Positions 1 to 6,358 are shown, numbered from the stretch's first letter. The stretch is DNA of 6,834 bases from Candidatus Zixiibacteriota bacterium (GCA_030619345.1 JAUXBO010000128.1:1-6834); one strand, 5' to 3'. The notes: a model not told the origin generated them from the sequence alone. Translations and numbers: made by a program.

Positions 1-8
1 TGCTTCAG

Positions 9-1082
9 CTATTTTCGTTCGGCCAGTTTGCCTTTCAGTCGCTCGATCACTTCTACCGGTGAAGGGTCAACTTCGCGAAGAACAGCCAGATAATACGACA
101 CAAAATCACCCAATTGGATCAAGCTGAAGACACGCTCAAGCGGATCATCGCCACGGGAGTAGATATCGATAACTTCGACTTCAAGTCCCTCGATTATCTC
201 TTTGACGATATCCATCCGTGCTTTGATCTGGGCATGGTCGGACAGATCGCGCAGCACGATCACAATCAGATTCTCGGAAATCTCTTTGGTATCTTCATAC
301 CAACCGACCAGTTCGTTATGATTGAACTCAGCAAACTGGTTAGCGAAAGCCAGCATTTTCGAGTTTTCACAAATCTGACCTTTCCAACGCACACCGACAG
401 TGTCAATGAGGGTGGGGCCGGAGTAAATAATCGGGAGCTTTCCGTGCAAACGCTCGGCCAGCTTCTTGGCCATGTTCTTTTCGGCGGGATAATCTTCAAT
501 ATAATTATCTCGATAGGCCTTTAATTTGTTGGCGACCAACTCGATATTTTCAGTAGCGCCGTTCACCAGACCAATCTTTTCCAGGAAAAGAACTATCATG
601 GCAAACGAATAGCCCAACGCCGCGCGCGGCTGCATGCCGGTGGGGGTCATACCGAGCGGAATCTCATTTAATTCGGCAACTTCATTGAGCATGCCGCCGG
701 TACTGATCGCGGCCAGCATTGCTTTGCGACTCAGGGCGTCATCAAGAGCCGACAGAGTTTCTTCGGTATTGCCGCTGTAAGATGAGATTATCACCAGCGA
801 TTCATCATCCACGTATTCCGGCAACTCATAATGTCGACAAACTTCAAACGGTATCTGGAGCTTATCCCGCAGGAACGAACGTACCAGATCTCCACCGATT
901 GCCGAACCGCCCATTCCGGCGATAACAATATTCTTAATATCAGAAAAATTATCAGTCTCAACCTTCCACCGCTTGGCGATCCTGATGGAATCTTCAAGAT
1001 GTTCCGGGAGATCAAAAATCCTGTTGTACATGTTGTCCGGGTCGGTCTCGCGGATCTTCTCTATGTCATTTAAAACAGTCAA
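9..1082 (-). CDS. Bifunctional phosphoglucose/phosphomannose isomerase (SIS-domain, PGI/PMI family)
   Basis: A 357-residue cytosolic sugar isomerase. The family interconverts glucose-6-P or mannose-6-P with fructose-6-P, linking glycolysis and mannose/nucleotide-sugar metabolism. Two SIS halves are visible. The first has the glycine loop GMGGSAIGGDL (residues 56-66) and the phosphate-binding SYSGNTEETL (101-110). QPRAALGYSF (151-160) is a family signature. The second half holds WKGQICENSK (233-242) and EFNHNELVGW (252-261). From memory of the archaeal enzymes, E239 and H255 should be the base catalyst and ring-opening residue. Length is normal for the family (about 300-350), and this is not the classical long PGI. 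The start is TTG at 1082, chosen because AGGA lies 8 bases upstream and the N-terminus (NDIEKIRETDPDNM) matches the family; the next Met is residue 18. It is the last operon gene seen here, 22 bases after ptsI. Only 8 bases follow its stop, so no terminator can be assessed. Confidence 0.93.
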   Translation of the reverse strand: MTVLNDIEKIRETDPDNMYNRIFDLPEHLEDSIRIAKRWKVETDNFSDIKNIVIAGMGGSAIGGDLVRSFLRDKLQIPFEVCRHYELPEYVDDESLVIISSYSGNTEETLSALDDALSRKAMLAAISTGGMLNEVAELNEIPLGMTPTGMQPRAALGYSFAMIVLFLEKIGLVNGATENIELVANKLKAYRDNYIEDYPAEKNMAKKLAERLHGKLPIIYSGPTLIDTVGVRWKGQICENSKMLAFANQFAEFNHNELVGWYEDTKEISENLIVIVLRDLSDHAQIKARMDIVKEIIEGLEVEVIDIYSRGDDPLERVFSLIQLGDFVSYYLAVLREVDPSPVEVIERLKGKLAERK

Positions 1083-1090
1083 GATTGTAT

Positions 1091-1094
1091 TCCT
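1091..1094 (-). promoter_or_regulatory. Ribosome binding site for the isomerase TTG start
   Basis: On the minus strand AGGA stands 8 bases before the TTG at 1082. It lies in the short gap after the ptsI stop codon and supports the TTG over any internal ATG. Confidence 0.6.
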
Positions 1095-1104
1095 AAGCTT
1101 CGAG

Positions 1105-2847
1105 TTACTTTTTTGTAATTGCCAGACTATACGTAGACAGCCTGTCCATCACTTCCTTTATACTATTGCTTTCAAGAACCGATTCGGCAAGAATTCTCGC
1201 CCGTTCTGAATCAACCCGACTGATCAAGCGACAGGTGTCGACAATCCGATTCGGATTGATCGAAAGCAAATCAACTTCCATCCCAATAAAAAGAGGCACG
1301 GCCAACGCGTCCCCGGCAACTTCGCCACAAATTGAGACCGGTTTGCCATGCTTTTTACAAGCCTTCACAGTTTGCTGGACCAGTTGCAAAACCGAAGGGT
1401 GTAACGGGTTATAAAGCCGAGCCACCTTATTGTTCAGTCGGTCTGCAGCCAGCGTGTACTGGGTCAGGTCATTAGTGCCGATTGAAATAAAATCGGCGCT
1501 AATTGCCAACCGGTCGGCCATCAGGGCCGCCGAAGGTACTTCTACCATAATACCTATTTGTATCGCATCGTCAAACTCGATTTTGTTCTTTTTCAGGTTC
1601 TGTTTTACCTGGCCAATTAGTTTCTTAGCCTGTTCAAGTTCACCGATATCAGATATCATGGGAAGCATTATCCGGAAACAGCCCTGTTTGGAGGCGCGCA
1701 GGATAGCCCGAATTTGAACTTTAAAAAGTTCCGATAACTCCAACATTGGTCGTATTCCCCGCCAGCCAAGGGCAGGATTGTCCTCATCGGGCCAGATATT
1801 GTGAGCCGACAGCTTATCATAGCCCAGGTCGAAGGTTCTGATTACAACCGGGGATCGACCAAATTTTTGCGCGATTTGCGAATAATACTCGTATTGCGCT
1901 TGTTCATCAGGGAATCCGCCGTAACTCAAATAGAGAAACTCTGTACGGTACAATCCGACCGGTATTTGCCGAGAAGCCAGCAGCTCATCGGCCGGTCCCG
2001 AGAGCGAGAGATTGGCACCTACGCCGACAGTTTTGCCGTCGCGGGTGACCGGGGGAAACTTGGCCAGGCGTTTGATCTTTGAGAGCGTACTGGGGCCATG
2101 TTTTCGTTTCTTCTTTTGATATTCAGTCCAATCCTCATCGGTTGGATCGATAATCAACTCTCCGGTCGTCCCGTCCAAAATCAAACGGCAGTTACCGGGA
2201 ATCCGGTCCCAACCCTTGGGCGCCAGGATAACAGGGAGCATCAGGGCACGAGCTATGAGGGCCATGTGCGAATTAAGACCGCCTTCGCTGACCACAAATC
2301 CAATCGCCTTGCGTTGTCGATAGCTGATAATGTCACCCGGAGTAAACGACTTACCTACAAGGATTGTGTTAGGGGAGAATTTCAGATCGCATTTTTCAGA
2401 GCCTGAGAGATAAGACAGGACGCGGGATGCGACCGCCTCTATGTCGGTGGCCATCTGTTGGAGGTATACGTCTTTTGACGAAACCAACGGTCGCACTGAC
2501 TCCTGAATCAGCAGGTTGTAAACAAAGCCGGAGTTGCGCCGTTGTTTGACAATCTCCGTCTCGACTTTTTTGAGAAATTCGGAATCTTCGGCGATCATCA
2601 ACTGGGCATCGAATATTTTTGCGATGCCACCGCCCATCTTTTTCCCAGCTGAATCACGCAACTCGGTGAGTTCGGTAACCGTCTCTTTCACGGCTCGGTG
2701 CAGGAGTGTGATTTCGGCGCGTGCCTTGGAAGCGGCAATAGGGATTTCGGCTATTTCCACTTCGCCCGGTGAGACAATTCGGGAGTGCCCCAATACGATT
2801 CCCGAAGATATAACTGAGCCTTTTATCTGGCGTCTTTTTGCTATCAT
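1105..2847 (-). CDS. ptsI: Phosphoenolpyruvate-protein phosphotransferase (PTS enzyme I)
   Basis: A 580-residue enzyme I, a normal length. It takes phosphate from PEP onto a histidine and passes it to HPr, starting the PTS relay in the cytosol. Order of domains: N-terminal HPr-binding region (about 5-150), phosphohistidine domain with GGLNSHMALIAR (189-200; active H194), then the PEP-binding barrel. Barrel landmarks are GLYRTEFLYL (298-307), RTFDLGYDK (337-345), NPALGWRGIR (357-366), GIMVEVPSAALMAD (432-445), SIGTNDLTQYTLAADR (455-470) and the catalytic Cys loop ICGEVAGD (506-513; C507). All key residues are kept, but two loops differ from the usual GGRTSHT and RTxDIGGDK. There is no GAF domain, so it is not the nitrogen-type PtsP. 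ATG start, with AGG 8 bases upstream. HPr lies 81 bases upstream on the same strand, with no terminator between; the gap may hold extra control, but I see no clear promoter. Confidence 0.95.
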   Translation of the reverse strand: MIAKRRQIKGSVISSGIVLGHSRIVSPGEVEIAEIPIAASKARAEITLLHRAVKETVTELTELRDSAGKKMGGGIAKIFDAQLMIAEDSEFLKKVETEIVKQRRNSGFVYNLLIQESVRPLVSSKDVYLQQMATDIEAVASRVLSYLSGSEKCDLKFSPNTILVGKSFTPGDIISYRQRKAIGFVVSEGGLNSHMALIARALMLPVILAPKGWDRIPGNCRLILDGTTGELIIDPTDEDWTEYQKKKRKHGPSTLSKIKRLAKFPPVTRDGKTVGVGANLSLSGPADELLASRQIPVGLYRTEFLYLSYGGFPDEQAQYEYYSQIAQKFGRSPVVIRTFDLGYDKLSAHNIWPDEDNPALGWRGIRPMLELSELFKVQIRAILRASKQGCFRIMLPMISDIGELEQAKKLIGQVKQNLKKNKIEFDDAIQIGIMVEVPSAALMADRLAISADFISIGTNDLTQYTLAADRLNNKVARLYNPLHPSVLQLVQQTVKACKKHGKPVSICGEVAGDALAVPLFIGMEVDLLSINPNRIVDTCRLISRVDSERARILAESVLESNSIKEVMDRLSTYSLAITKK

Positions 2848-2928
2848 TCTTTCAGCCTGTATAGGACTCCCGTTGATTTAGGTTATAAGAGAAGTAAGAA
2901 TACGAAAGAATCTAAGGCAAGTTGAATA

Positions 2929-3198
2929 TCAATTCGTTTCGCTGAAACCTGCGGCGACAACCTTTTTGATAGCTTCCAGCGCCTCGCCTTCATCAGGTCC
3001 GTCAACCTCAACTAACAAACTGGCCCCATGTTCTGCTGCAAGCATCATAACCCCCATAATTGATTTTCCATTAACTCTCAAGTCTTCTTTGGTAAAGAAA
3101 ATCTCAGACTTGTATCTGGAGGCGGTTGTGACCAGCATGGCCGAAGGCCGTGCGTGAAGGCCAAGTTTGTTGACAATAGTGACAGTTGTAGTAATCAT
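2929..3198 (-). CDS. ptsH: HPr phosphocarrier protein
   Basis: An 89-residue HPr, the small carrier that receives phosphate from enzyme I and hands it to sugar-specific enzymes IIA. The active-site loop is NKLGLHARPS (10-19) with phospho-acceptor H15 and the neighbouring R17. The regulatory segment NGKSIMGVMMLAA (43-55) carries S46, the site HPr kinase/phosphorylase modifies in bacteria that have it, so Ser46 control is possible here. The start ATG overlaps the dprA stop as ATGA, and there is no good Shine-Dalgarno (only GAAGAC upstream), so translation is probably coupled to dprA. The next gene is ptsI, its direct partner, which supports the call. No enzyme II or hprK lies in this window. 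Confidence 0.95.
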   Translation of the reverse strand: MITTTVTIVNKLGLHARPSAMLVTTASRYKSEIFFTKEDLRVNGKSIMGVMMLAAEHGASLLVEVDGPDEGEALEAIKKVVAAGFSETN

Positions 3199-4310
3199 GC
3201 AAAGTCTTCAGTAAGTGTAAATCTTTTGCCGGATAATTCACGGACAACACCCTTTAACTCAAGGGCCAGTATAAACTCCATCGTATCGGAAACCGGAAGC
3301 TGTACAGAGCGGGATATCTTGTCAAGCTGAATTGGTCCATCGACAAAAAGATCAACGATTTTCCTCTCAGTATCAGTCATGTCCGGCAGTTCGACAAACT
3401 TCCGCGCGATCACTTCGCGCCGCAGTCGGGGCAGTTCCTCGAATATATCCTCTACCGAGGTCAGCAAACGGGCGCCCTGCTTGATGAGATTATTGGTTCC
3501 GATAGCGCTCGAACTAATCGGATGACCGGGTACGGCAAAAAGTTCTCGGCACTGGTCAAGAGCATGACCGGCGGTGAGTAAGGCTCCTGATTTTTGACCG
3601 GCTTCAATCACTACCACTCCTGAGGAGAGCCCGGAGATTATTCGATTTCGCTCCGGGAATGAGGCTCGGTCGGGAGCGGTGTTTGGCAGATATTCGGAGT
3701 AGATGGCACCGTTGTCTTTGATTTGCTCGGCAAGACCCTTGTTTGTGGGCGGGTAGACGATATCCAGCGAAGATCCCCAAACGGCAATCGTCCGTCCGCC
3801 TGCCTTCAACGCACCCTTGTGAGCGGCGGAGTCGATCCCGTCAGCCATGCCAGAAATTACGGTAATTCCGGCCCGGGCCAGATCGGCAGCGAGATTAGAT
3901 GCAAGATTCCTGCCTTTTTCCGAAGCTTTCCGGGTGCCGACAATTGCAATTGTACTTTCACTCTCGGTCAGTTGCTGGCCAACAGAAAACAGCAGGGGCG
4001 GGGGCGAACTGATTTTTGACAGCAGGAGAGGATAGTCAGGCTCACCCAGGAAATTAACCGACCAGCCCAGTTGAACCACTCGGGCGGCATATTCTGTGGC
4101 CTTGTCAGCATCCTGCTCGGACTTGATGTCCGAAGCGATCTTTCGTGAAATCCCGGGGATTTTCTCAAGTTTGTGAATCGGAGCTCTGAGGGTTTCCCCG
4201 GCATTCCCGAAGGCGTTAGTGAGCCGCTCAAAACGTCCGCGACCTATTCCCGGAATACGAAGGAGTGCGATAGCGTTGGCAAGCCGCCCTTTATGATCTT
4301 TGTCGGTCAA
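3195..4310 (-). CDS. dprA: DNA-processing protein DprA (DNA protecting protein, Smf family)
   Basis: A 371-residue DprA. The family binds incoming single-stranded DNA during natural transformation, protects it and loads RecA. In order: two helix-hairpin-helix-like segments (LLRIPGIGRGRFERL, 16-30; LEKIPGISRKIASDI, 48-62), the Rossmann-like DprA domain (about 85-295) and a C-terminal winged-helix region (about 308-368). Landmarks are AIVGTRKASEKG (122-133), SGMADGIDSAAHKGAL (153-168), SFPERNRIISGLSSGVVV (217-234), SGALLTAGHAL (241-251), AVPGHP (259-264) and GTNNLIKQGA (271-280). The length suits a full three-domain protein. The start is TTG at 4310, 20 bases inside the end of obg; the first internal Met is far downstream (M155), past the HhH region. 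AGAGGA lies 12 bases upstream, a rather long spacing. Its stop overlaps the HPr start. DprA is widespread in non-competent bacteria too, so transformation is not proved. Confidence 0.95.
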   Translation of the reverse strand: MTDKDHKGRLANAIALLRIPGIGRGRFERLTNAFGNAGETLRAPIHKLEKIPGISRKIASDIKSEQDADKATEYAARVVQLGWSVNFLGEPDYPLLLSKISSPPPLLFSVGQQLTESESTIAIVGTRKASEKGRNLASNLAADLARAGITVISGMADGIDSAAHKGALKAGGRTIAVWGSSLDIVYPPTNKGLAEQIKDNGAIYSEYLPNTAPDRASFPERNRIISGLSSGVVVIEAGQKSGALLTAGHALDQCRELFAVPGHPISSSAIGTNNLIKQGARLLTSVEDIFEELPRLRREVIARKFVELPDMTDTERKIVDLFVDGPIQLDKISRSVQLPVSDTMEFILALELKGVVRELSGKRFTLTEDFA

Positions 4311-5274
4311 GCTCTTGTTCTATCCTCTGAAGGAATGTTTTTGTCCCCTGTCCAGCCACCGCTGATATAAAAATATAATCATCGGGGTAGTGTTTCGATA
4401 CTTCTTTGAGATCACTTTCTGAAATCGTATCACTTTTGGTGATTGTAATTAGCGAAGGGCGTTTGAGGAGGGCAGGGTCGAATTTACCCAACTCCTCTTG
4501 AAGGGTTTTGACAGTTTCAGAAATATCCAATTCGTTAATATCCACCACATATATGAGTAATCCGGTCCGCTGAATATGCCGAAGGAACTGATGTCCCAGC
4601 CCTTTACCTTCGGCAGAACCCTCAATAAGACCCGGTATGTCAGCCATTACGCAGGACTTAAATTCCCGAAGTTTTACTATTCCCAGCTTAGGTCGCAAGG
4701 TTGTGAACGGATAGTCGGCGATGTTAGGTCTGGCGGCTGAAAGAGCAGCCAAAATTGTAGATTTACCCGCATTTGGTAATCCGACCAGTCCGACATCGGC
4801 CAGTAATTTCAACTCCAGGGCCAGCCGGAGCTTATCGCCCTGGCGACCATCCTGTGCTTTTCGTGGTGCCTGATTGGTTGGGGATTTGTAGTAGGCGTTG
4901 CCATGACCACCTTTGCCGCCTCGGGCCAGTACAAATTCGCTGTTCGGCTCATCGAGATCAATGATGATCTGATCGGTGTCGCGGTCTCTTATTATTGTTC
5001 CCACCGGCAGGCGTAGAACTGTATGCTCGCCGGATTTTCCGGTCTTGAGACCGCCCGAACCCGGCTGCCCGGCCCGTGCCCGATATTTTCTTTTGTACCG
5101 ATAGTCCAGCAGCGTTGTCAGGTGATGGTCGCCGATCACGCGAATATCACCCCCCCGCCCGCCATCACCACCATCGGGTCCCCCCTTGGGGACAAATTTC
5201 TCCGTGTGGAAGGAAACACAGCCGTGGCCGCCGCAACCCGCTTCAACTTCAATTTCTACATAATCCAAAAACAT
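4291..5274 (-). CDS. obg: GTPase Obg (CgtA), ribosome-assembly GTPase
   Basis: A 327-residue Obg GTPase, which acts in large-subunit ribosome maturation and stress signalling. The glycine-rich Obg fold fills residues 1-158 (EKFVPKGGPDGGDGGRGG at 25-42). The GTPase domain follows: P-loop GLPNAGKST (165-173), switch I YPFTTLRP (188-195), G3 DIPGLIEG (212-219), G4 as TKSD (279-282) rather than the usual NKxD, and G5 SAVAG (304-308). No C-terminal OCT domain is present, as in many shorter Obg proteins. I place the start at ATG 5274 because Obg proteins begin MFxDxxxIxVxAGxGGxG; an upstream in-frame TTG at 5310 would add 12 residues with no family counterpart. There is no good Shine-Dalgarno: the nearest is GGAT 11 bases away. 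It is the first gene of the operon; its 3' end overlaps dprA by 20 bases. Confidence 0.95.
   Translation of the reverse strand: MFLDYVEIEVEAGCGGHGCVSFHTEKFVPKGGPDGGDGGRGGDIRVIGDHHLTTLLDYRYKRKYRARAGQPGSGGLKTGKSGEHTVLRLPVGTIIRDRDTDQIIIDLDEPNSEFVLARGGKGGHGNAYYKSPTNQAPRKAQDGRQGDKLRLALELKLLADVGLVGLPNAGKSTILAALSAARPNIADYPFTTLRPKLGIVKLREFKSCVMADIPGLIEGSAEGKGLGHQFLRHIQRTGLLIYVVDINELDISETVKTLQEELGKFDPALLKRPSLITITKSDTISESDLKEVSKHYPDDYIFISAVAGQGTKTFLQRIEQELDRQRS
4323..4328 (-). promoter_or_regulatory. Possible ribosome binding site for dprA
   Basis: On the minus strand AGAGGA sits 12 bases before the TTG start of dprA, inside the obg coding region. The spacing is longer than ideal, so terminating ribosomes from obg may help initiation. 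Confidence 0.4.
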
Positions 5275-5281
5275 TTGGGAC

Positions 5282-5310
5282 AATATCCGATTTACGGAGA
5301 CAAATGTCAA
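5282..5310 (-). promoter_or_regulatory. Candidate sigma70-type promoter for the obg operon
   Basis: On the minus strand a perfect TTGACA (-35, 5310-5305) is followed after 17 bases by GATATT (-10, 5287-5282; four of six matches to TATAAT). The -10 box ends 7 bases before the obg ATG, so transcription would start at or just before the AUG and give a leaderless or nearly leaderless message. That fits the lack of a good Shine-Dalgarno. The -10 match is modest, and another start site further upstream is possible. Confidence 0.4.
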
Positions 5311-5376
5311 TCAGGCAGTTACCGCCCGGAAGATTCGATAAGCGCACTTCATCTTGACAAAACGGAGATGTTGGAC

Positions 5377-5400
5377 GGGTGGCCCACCATTTATGGTGGG
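5377..5400. repeat. Inverted repeat with 7- to 8-base arms and an extra abutting arm
   Basis: CCCACCAT (5383-5390) and ATGGTGGG (5393-5400) are perfect reverse complements with TT between them; as RNA a 7-pair stem with a 4-base loop is more realistic. Directly before it, GGGTGG (5377-5382) can also pair with CCCACC, so two alternative foldings share one arm. No T-run follows on either strand, so it is not a standard terminator. Confidence 0.6.
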
Positions 5401-5431
5401 TTCATACTTACCAATAAATATTGAAATTACT

Positions 5432-5448
5432 CTGACGGATTCTGTCAG
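5432..5448. repeat. Short inverted repeat
   Basis: CTGACG (5432-5437) pairs with TGTCAG (5443-5448) around a 5-base loop GATTC, with one G-T wobble on the plus strand. It is short and could be chance alone, but it lies inside a cluster of stronger hairpins. Confidence 0.4.
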
Positions 5449-5500
5449 TGTCCCATTCTATCTTGGTGTTCTAACAAACATGATTGTTCAATATTTTGTG

Positions 5501-5526
5501 GCTGGTGTACGTCCTCGTGCATCAGC
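5501..5526 (+). repeat. Hairpin repeat, copy A (loop GTCCTC)
   Basis: On the plus strand GCTGGTGTAC (5501-5510) pairs with GTGCATCAGC (5517-5526) around a 6-base loop GTCCTC: ten pairs, two of them G-U wobbles that stay paired only in plus-strand RNA. TTTTGTTCT follows, so it also resembles a weak intrinsic terminator. Its core is shared with the oppositely oriented hairpin at 5553-5576. Confidence 0.55.
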
Positions 5527-5552
5527 TTTTGTTCTCTACGAATATCAAAATG

Positions 5553-5576
5553 TTGGCAGACGGGGACGTCCGCCAA
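5553..5576 (-). repeat. Hairpin repeat, copy B (loop GTCCCC), opposite orientation
   Basis: On the minus strand TTGGCGGAC pairs with GTCTGCCAA around a 6-base loop GTCCCC, with one G-U wobble; on the plus strand the same position would be an A-C mismatch. Stem length, loop size and the core ACGTCCYCGT match copy A. Aligned by hand, the two agree at 15 of 24 positions. Copies A and B form an inverted pair 26 bases apart. Confidence 0.55.
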
Positions 5577-5596
5577 TTACTCATCTCGCCATTAAT

Positions 5597-5624
5597 GCCT
5601 CCCTGAGCACACAGGGAGGCTTTT
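5597..5624 (+). terminator. Rho-independent terminator (plus strand), no gene visible ahead of it
   Basis: GCCTCCCTG (5597-5605) and CAGGGAGGC (5612-5620) form a perfect, GC-rich 9-pair stem with loop AGCACA, followed at once by TTTTCTT. On the minus strand the stem is followed by ATTAATGG with no T-run, so it works only for plus-strand transcription. No plus-strand gene lies before it in the intergenic region. Confidence 0.75.
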
Positions 5625-5673
5625 CTTGTGGGGGATTCGATTCAATTACCAACATTTTTATTGATCTGGGAGA

Positions 5674-5702
5674 TTGACGCCCATATTGCAAAGGCCTATA
5701 TT
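5674..5702 (+). promoter_or_regulatory. Sigma70-type promoter for the CDP-alcohol phosphatidyltransferase
   Basis: TTGACG (-35, 5674-5679) and TATATT (-10, 5697-5702) are 17 bases apart, each matching the consensus at five of six positions. Transcription would start near 5709, leaving a leader of about 28 bases to the TTG start, with AGGTGG inside it. It lies downstream of the intrinsic terminator, so this gene has its own transcript. Confidence 0.65.
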
Positions 5703-5736
5703 CGACCCGTGCGAAACATAGGTGGAATGAAATAGT

Positions 5737-6358
5737 TTGCCAGGAATAAACCAGCGCAAGAGAGAGATTTACGAGGAATCATCAATGTTCCTCGGGCGGG
5801 TCTGTGTCCGGCTTGGCTTCAAGCCGAACGTTCTCACCGTGCTTTCGGTCGTCTGCTCAATCGTCGCCGGAATATTCTTCTGGAAGCAGGAGATGCTGTG
5901 GGGCGTCTTCTGGATACTCATGACCGCGATAACGGATATGCTCGATGGTTCCACCGCCCGTGCCGGGAATCTTGGCACCGTTTTTGGCGGTATATCTGAC
6001 CATGTTCTTGACCGCTACGGTGAGTTCTTCATTCTGGCCGGTATAACTTTATCGGGGGCGGTACATCCCGGGTGGGGCCTGTTTGCTCTGTTTGGGATGT
6101 TGGTCGCCAGCTATACTCGGGCCACGGCAGAATCAATTGGCAAGAGAAAACTGTGCCGTGGGAATTATGGGGAGGACCGAAAAATTTATTCTCATCATCG
6201 GTGGCTCCATTATCGAGCACTTTCTTCCGACCGGTACCTGGCCTATGGGCGGGTGGCTTGAACTGGCCCTGATTATTGTGGGGCTGACTTCAACTATCAC
6301 CGCTATTCAGAGACTGGTTTATGCCCGCAAAGTTCTGGGGGATCGCAAAGAAGTTTGA
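5737..6358 (+). CDS. CDP-alcohol phosphatidyltransferase family protein, frameshifted near 6147-6150
   Basis: A membrane enzyme of phospholipid synthesis that joins a CDP-linked lipid to an alcohol such as glycerol- or inositol-phosphate; the substrate cannot be told from sequence. The complete catalytic motif D-x2-D-G-x2-A-R-x8-G-x3-D-x3-D is present with D67, D70, D88 and D92. About six hydrophobic segments are expected (around 32-49, 54-66, two in 97-125, two after the frame break). Frame 1 is family-like up to AESIGK (131-136), then runs as unrelated sequence to a stop at 6261. From about 6146 a second frame continues the family (CAVGIMGRTEKFILIIGG) to a stop at 6358. Removing one A from the AAAA at 6147-6150 gives a continuous protein of 206 residues, a normal size. 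This may be a sequencing or assembly error, a real mutation or, less likely, recoding. The TTG at 5737 is favoured because homologues carry such an N-terminal helix; ATG 5785 has a better ribosome site. Confidence 0.8.
5773..5777 (+). promoter_or_regulatory. Ribosome binding site for an alternative ATG start at 5785
   Basis: GAGGA lies 7 bases before ATG 5785, in frame with the phosphatidyltransferase. It is better placed than AGGTGG (5720-5725), which is 11 bases before TTG 5737. A start at 5785 would remove 16 residues ahead of the first membrane segment and leave the catalytic motif untouched. Confidence 0.4.

Larger units (their letters stand above)
5275..5736. other. Divergent intergenic region with hairpins, no convincing gene
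   Basis: These 462 bases separate the obg operon from the plus-strand CDP-alcohol phosphatidyltransferase. They hold candidate promoters for both sides, a cluster of four inverted repeats between 5377 and 5576, and one plus-strand intrinsic terminator at 5597. The only long open frame (5354-5677, plus) crosses all four repeats and the terminator and shows no protein-like features. I see no tRNA or recognised riboswitch. Confidence 0.7.

Noticed and set aside
114..524. Open frame of 136 codons on the plus strand, antisense to the isomerase.
   Set aside because: It lies wholly inside a clearly conserved gene on the other strand and has no recognisable motif; it is a coding shadow.
2848..2928. 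Possible internal promoter before ptsI (TATAAC on the minus strand).
   Set aside because: No acceptable -35 box lies at the right distance.
5275..5310. Longer obg reading frame starting at TTG 5310.
   Set aside because: The 12 added residues have no counterpart in Obg proteins, no Shine-Dalgarno precedes it, and the codons overlap a promoter-like sequence.
5314..5326. Small inverted repeat (GGCAG/CCGCC on the plus strand) just upstream of the candidate obg -35 box, a possible operator.
   Set aside because: It has only five pairs including a wobble, with a 3-base centre; that is too short to call without conservation.
5354..5677. Open frame of 107 codons on the plus strand in the divergent region.
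   Set aside because: It spans all four hairpins and the terminator, has no ribosome binding site and no domain-like sequence; it is most likely a chance frame through repeats.
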